DNA from: Gammaproteobacteria bacterium
Lineage (GTDB): Bacteria > Pseudomonadota > Gammaproteobacteria > Coxiellales > Coxiellaceae
Length of the DNA stretch: 6,856 bases
NCBI GenBank assembly: GCA_022600315.1
Contig: JAHZKQ010000193.1
Coordinates: 1 to 6,856, forward strand
Direction: 5' to 3'
In this document: one piece after another, positions 5,341-6,856 of the stretch
Numbering within the stretch: the stretch's first letter is position 1
Layout of the letters: each line of letters starts with the position of its first letter
Notes under the pieces: generated by a model
Databases searched by the model: none
What the model saw: the letters and a program-made list of their open reading frames with translations, nothing else
Told to the model about the DNA's origin: nothing
Program-made: the position numbers and the translations under genes

Positions 5341-5757
5341 TTAATAGTTAAACCAACAGGCAGCGGGGGTTTTGCTAGTGATGCCATTGCTATAGCTAAT
5401 CACTAGGCTTGCGCATGAGGTAGCGCCTTCCGAATCTTGTGCTTGATCACCAGTGGCGGTAGCGGTTAATGTGTAGCTGGTTGCAGATAAGTTGCTTATT
5501 GATAAATTATAATAACCATTTTCGCTGCTAGTAACTCCACCCCAGACATCAGTAAGACTACCGTAGCTAGCATTATTAACTCGATATTTTTCTTCGGCAA
5601 GTTGGATGGCTAGTAAGGTATGTATGCCTTCGATGCGGTGGCTTTTGTGAATATATTCTTGGTACGAGGGGAATGCTATCGCGATTAAAATAGCGACAAT
5701 AGTAATGGCAATCATTATTTCCATGATGCTAAAACCGGTTTTTAATTTTTGCATCAT
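5341..5757 (-). CDS. pilE: PilE-like type IV (minor) pilin
   Basis: A 138-residue prepilin whose leader ends KTG, cut after Gly8, giving mature FSIMEIMIAITIVAILIAIAFPSYQEYI with Glu+5 (residue 13), Pro+22 and the usual N-terminal helix. Residues 40-63 (HRIEGIHTLLAIQLAEEKYR, then NN) and the 'YNLSISNLSATSYTLTATATG' strands (83-103) match the PilE minor-pilin family. Cys115 and Cys134 bound a C-terminal D-region before the short tail WFNY. Two adjacent ATGs (5757 and 5754) are possible: GAGG lies only 3 nt from the first and 6 nt from the second, so the second may be used. It follows pilC by 12 nt and is likely co-transcribed with it. In Pseudomonas pilE follows pilY1 in the minor-pilin operon, so its place here is unusual. 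A major-pilin role cannot be excluded, but the PilE-type pattern favours a minor pilin. Confidence 0.85.
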   Translation of the reverse strand: MMQKLKTGFSIMEIMIAITIVAILIAIAFPSYQEYIHKSHRIEGIHTLLAIQLAEEKYRVNNASYGSLTDVWGGVTSSENGYYNLSISNLSATSYTLTATATGDQAQDSEGATSCASLVISYSNGITSKTPAACWFNY

Positions 5758-5769
5758 TCACCTCATTGT

Positions 5770-6856
5770 TTACAGTAATGTGCCAATCTTGAAAATTGGC
5801 AGATACATGCTTACCACAAAACCACCGACTAAAAGGCCGATTAAAATTAACATTAAAGGTTCGATCAATGTGCTTAGTGCTTCAACCTGAGTATCAACTT
5901 GTTCATCATAGTAATTGGCTATTTTTAGCAATATAGTTTCCATTGAGCCAGATTTTTCACCGACACTAATCATTTGGATAACGATCGCTGGAAATAAGGG
6001 ATCGTTGCGCATAGCGGCATTCATGTCAGCACCTTTTATAATCTTATCGCGAATTTGGGCAATACTATCGGCATAAATTATATTGCCGGCAACATTGGTC
6101 GCACAATTTAATGCTTCAACTAAGGGGATGCCAGCGGCTAGTGTAATTGATAGGGTTCGAGTAACTCGCGCAATAATGGCTTTTTGGATTAATGATCCAA
6201 ATAGTGCAACTTTAATGCTTAGTTTGGCTAGCTGCTTTCTAAATTTAGGCGATTTGCGTTTTAGTAATATGAACGCCACAAAAATTACGCCAACAATTAT
6301 TAATATAAGCCACCAATAATTCTGGAGCGCATAAGATAGGTTTAAGACAAATAAGGTTGGTGCGGGCAGTTCAGCGCCAAATGAAGCAAACATGTCTTTA
6401 AATTTAGGGACAATAAAGCCTAATAGTAAAACTGCTAGTAATAACATAACGGTAATCATGATTACTGGATAGTACATAGCTTTTTTAATTCGTCCTTTTA
6501 ATACAGCTAGGCGTTCTAGATAGGTCGCAATTTGTTCGAGTATAGTTTCCAGGGTACCTGATTGTTCACCCACTCTAATTAAACTGGAAACTAAATTGTT
6601 AAAGTATTTTGGATATTTGCTTAAGGCATCAGCAAAAGTTTCTCCGGAAGACACATAGAAGTGCAGAGTCATAATTAAGTTTTTCATTTTCAGGCTTTCT
6701 ATGCCATTGGCAACAAATTCTAAGGCTTGTACTAATGGAATATTGGCAGTAATCATGGTAGAAATTTGACGAAAAAACATAGTAATATCAGCTTGGGATA
6801 TTTTCTTTTGGACTGCACGAGATAAAAGTAAAGTTGCTCGTGGCTTTAGTTGTTCG
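5770..6856 (-). CDS. pilC: PilC, inner-membrane platform protein (partial, N-terminus off right edge)
   Basis: The reading frame stays open to the right edge: 25 codons (EQLKPRATLLLSRAVQKKIS, then QADIT) precede the internal Met at 6780, so that Met is not the start. About 361 residues are visible and roughly 40-45 N-terminal residues are missing from a usual PilC of about 400. Counting from the edge, the first GspF domain spans about 26-150, with FFRQISTMITANIPLVQAL and VGEQSG (95-100). Membrane segments lie near 130-151, 179-198 and 333-351. The second GspF domain carries TRTLSITLAAGIPLVEAL and VGEKSG (298-303), and the ending LPIFKIGTLL is typical. PilC is the polytopic inner-membrane base that couples the PilB and PilT motors to pilin insertion and extraction. 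pilB often precedes pilC and may lie just beyond the edge, though it is not visible. The pilin gene follows after 12 nt. Confidence 0.95.
   Translation of the reverse strand, partial: EQLKPRATLLLSRAVQKKISQADITMFFRQISTMITANIPLVQALEFVANGIESLKMKNLIMTLHFYVSSGETFADALSKYPKYFNNLVSSLIRVGEQSGTLETILEQIATYLERLAVLKGRIKKAMYYPVIMITVMLLLAVLLLGFIVPKFKDMFASFGAELPAPTLFVLNLSYALQNYWWLILIIVGVIFVAFILLKRKSPKFRKQLAKLSIKVALFGSLIQKAIIARVTRTLSITLAAGIPLVEALNCATNVAGNIIYADSIAQIRDKIIKGADMNAAMRNDPLFPAIVIQMISVGEKSGSMETILLKIANYYDEQVDTQVEALSTLIEPLMLILIGLLVGGFVVSMYLPIFKIGTLL

Noticed and set aside
5325..5355. AT-rich inverted repeat (AACTA/TAGTT) after the pilin gene as a terminator
   Set aside because: The stem is short and almost all A-T with a 9-nt loop, and no T-tract follows in the direction of transcription.
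5341..5757. ComP-like receptor for DNA uptake sequences
   Set aside because: The pilin shares the PilE/ComP fold pattern, but that is common to ordinary PilE minor pilins. No repeated uptake-sequence word was noticed in the window, so the specific claim is not supported.
6780..6780. ATG at 6780 as the start of pilC
   Set aside because: The frame stays open upstream to the window edge with typical PilC sequence leading into the first GspF domain, so this Met is internal.

Overview
This window is a compact type IV pilus (T4P) locus. The gene set (PilM, FimT, PilW, PilX, PilV, PilT, PilZ, PilE-like pilin, PilC) is typical of Gammaproteobacteria. The DNA leans AT-rich by eye, with many A/T-ending codons, so an AT-leaning gammaproteobacterium such as a Legionellales relative is plausible. 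The sequence does not fix the genus.

Layout. (1) Positions 1-508, minus strand: the 5' part of a divergent pilM gene that runs off the left edge. (2) Positions 509-600: a short divergent control region. It holds a perfect 9-bp inverted repeat with a 5-bp spacer that overlaps -10-like hexamers on both strands. (3) Positions 601-4912, plus strand: a tight run of fimT, pilW, pilX, pilV, a DUF4124 exported protein, and pilT. The first three overlap end to end, and the others are separated by 13 nt or less. (4) Positions 4918-5250, minus strand: pilZ, convergent to pilT with a 5-nt gap and with its own good sigma-70 promoter. (5) Positions 5341-6856, minus strand: pilC (5' end off the right edge) followed 12 nt later by a PilE-like pilin gene.

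How the genes work together. PilM is the cytoplasmic, actin-like part of the alignment complex. PilC is the inner-membrane platform on which the assembly and retraction motors act, and PilT is the retraction ATPase. FimT, PilW, PilX and PilV are minor pilins expected to form the initiation complex at the pilus tip. The PilE-like protein is another minor pilin or a small pilin subunit. PilZ is the non-canonical pilus-assembly regulator of the PA2960 type. The DUF4124 protein is exported, and its role is unknown.

The most unusual element is PilX. It is about twice the usual family length, and its C-terminal 220 residues carry a recurring Gly-Asn coil pattern resembling a beta-solenoid. No PilY1 gene lies in the window, so this domain could be the tip-exposed binding module. 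The FimT C-terminus carries a GRxK element that resembles the GRxR motif reported for DNA-binding FimT. A DNA-uptake role for this pilus is therefore a reasonable but untested hypothesis.
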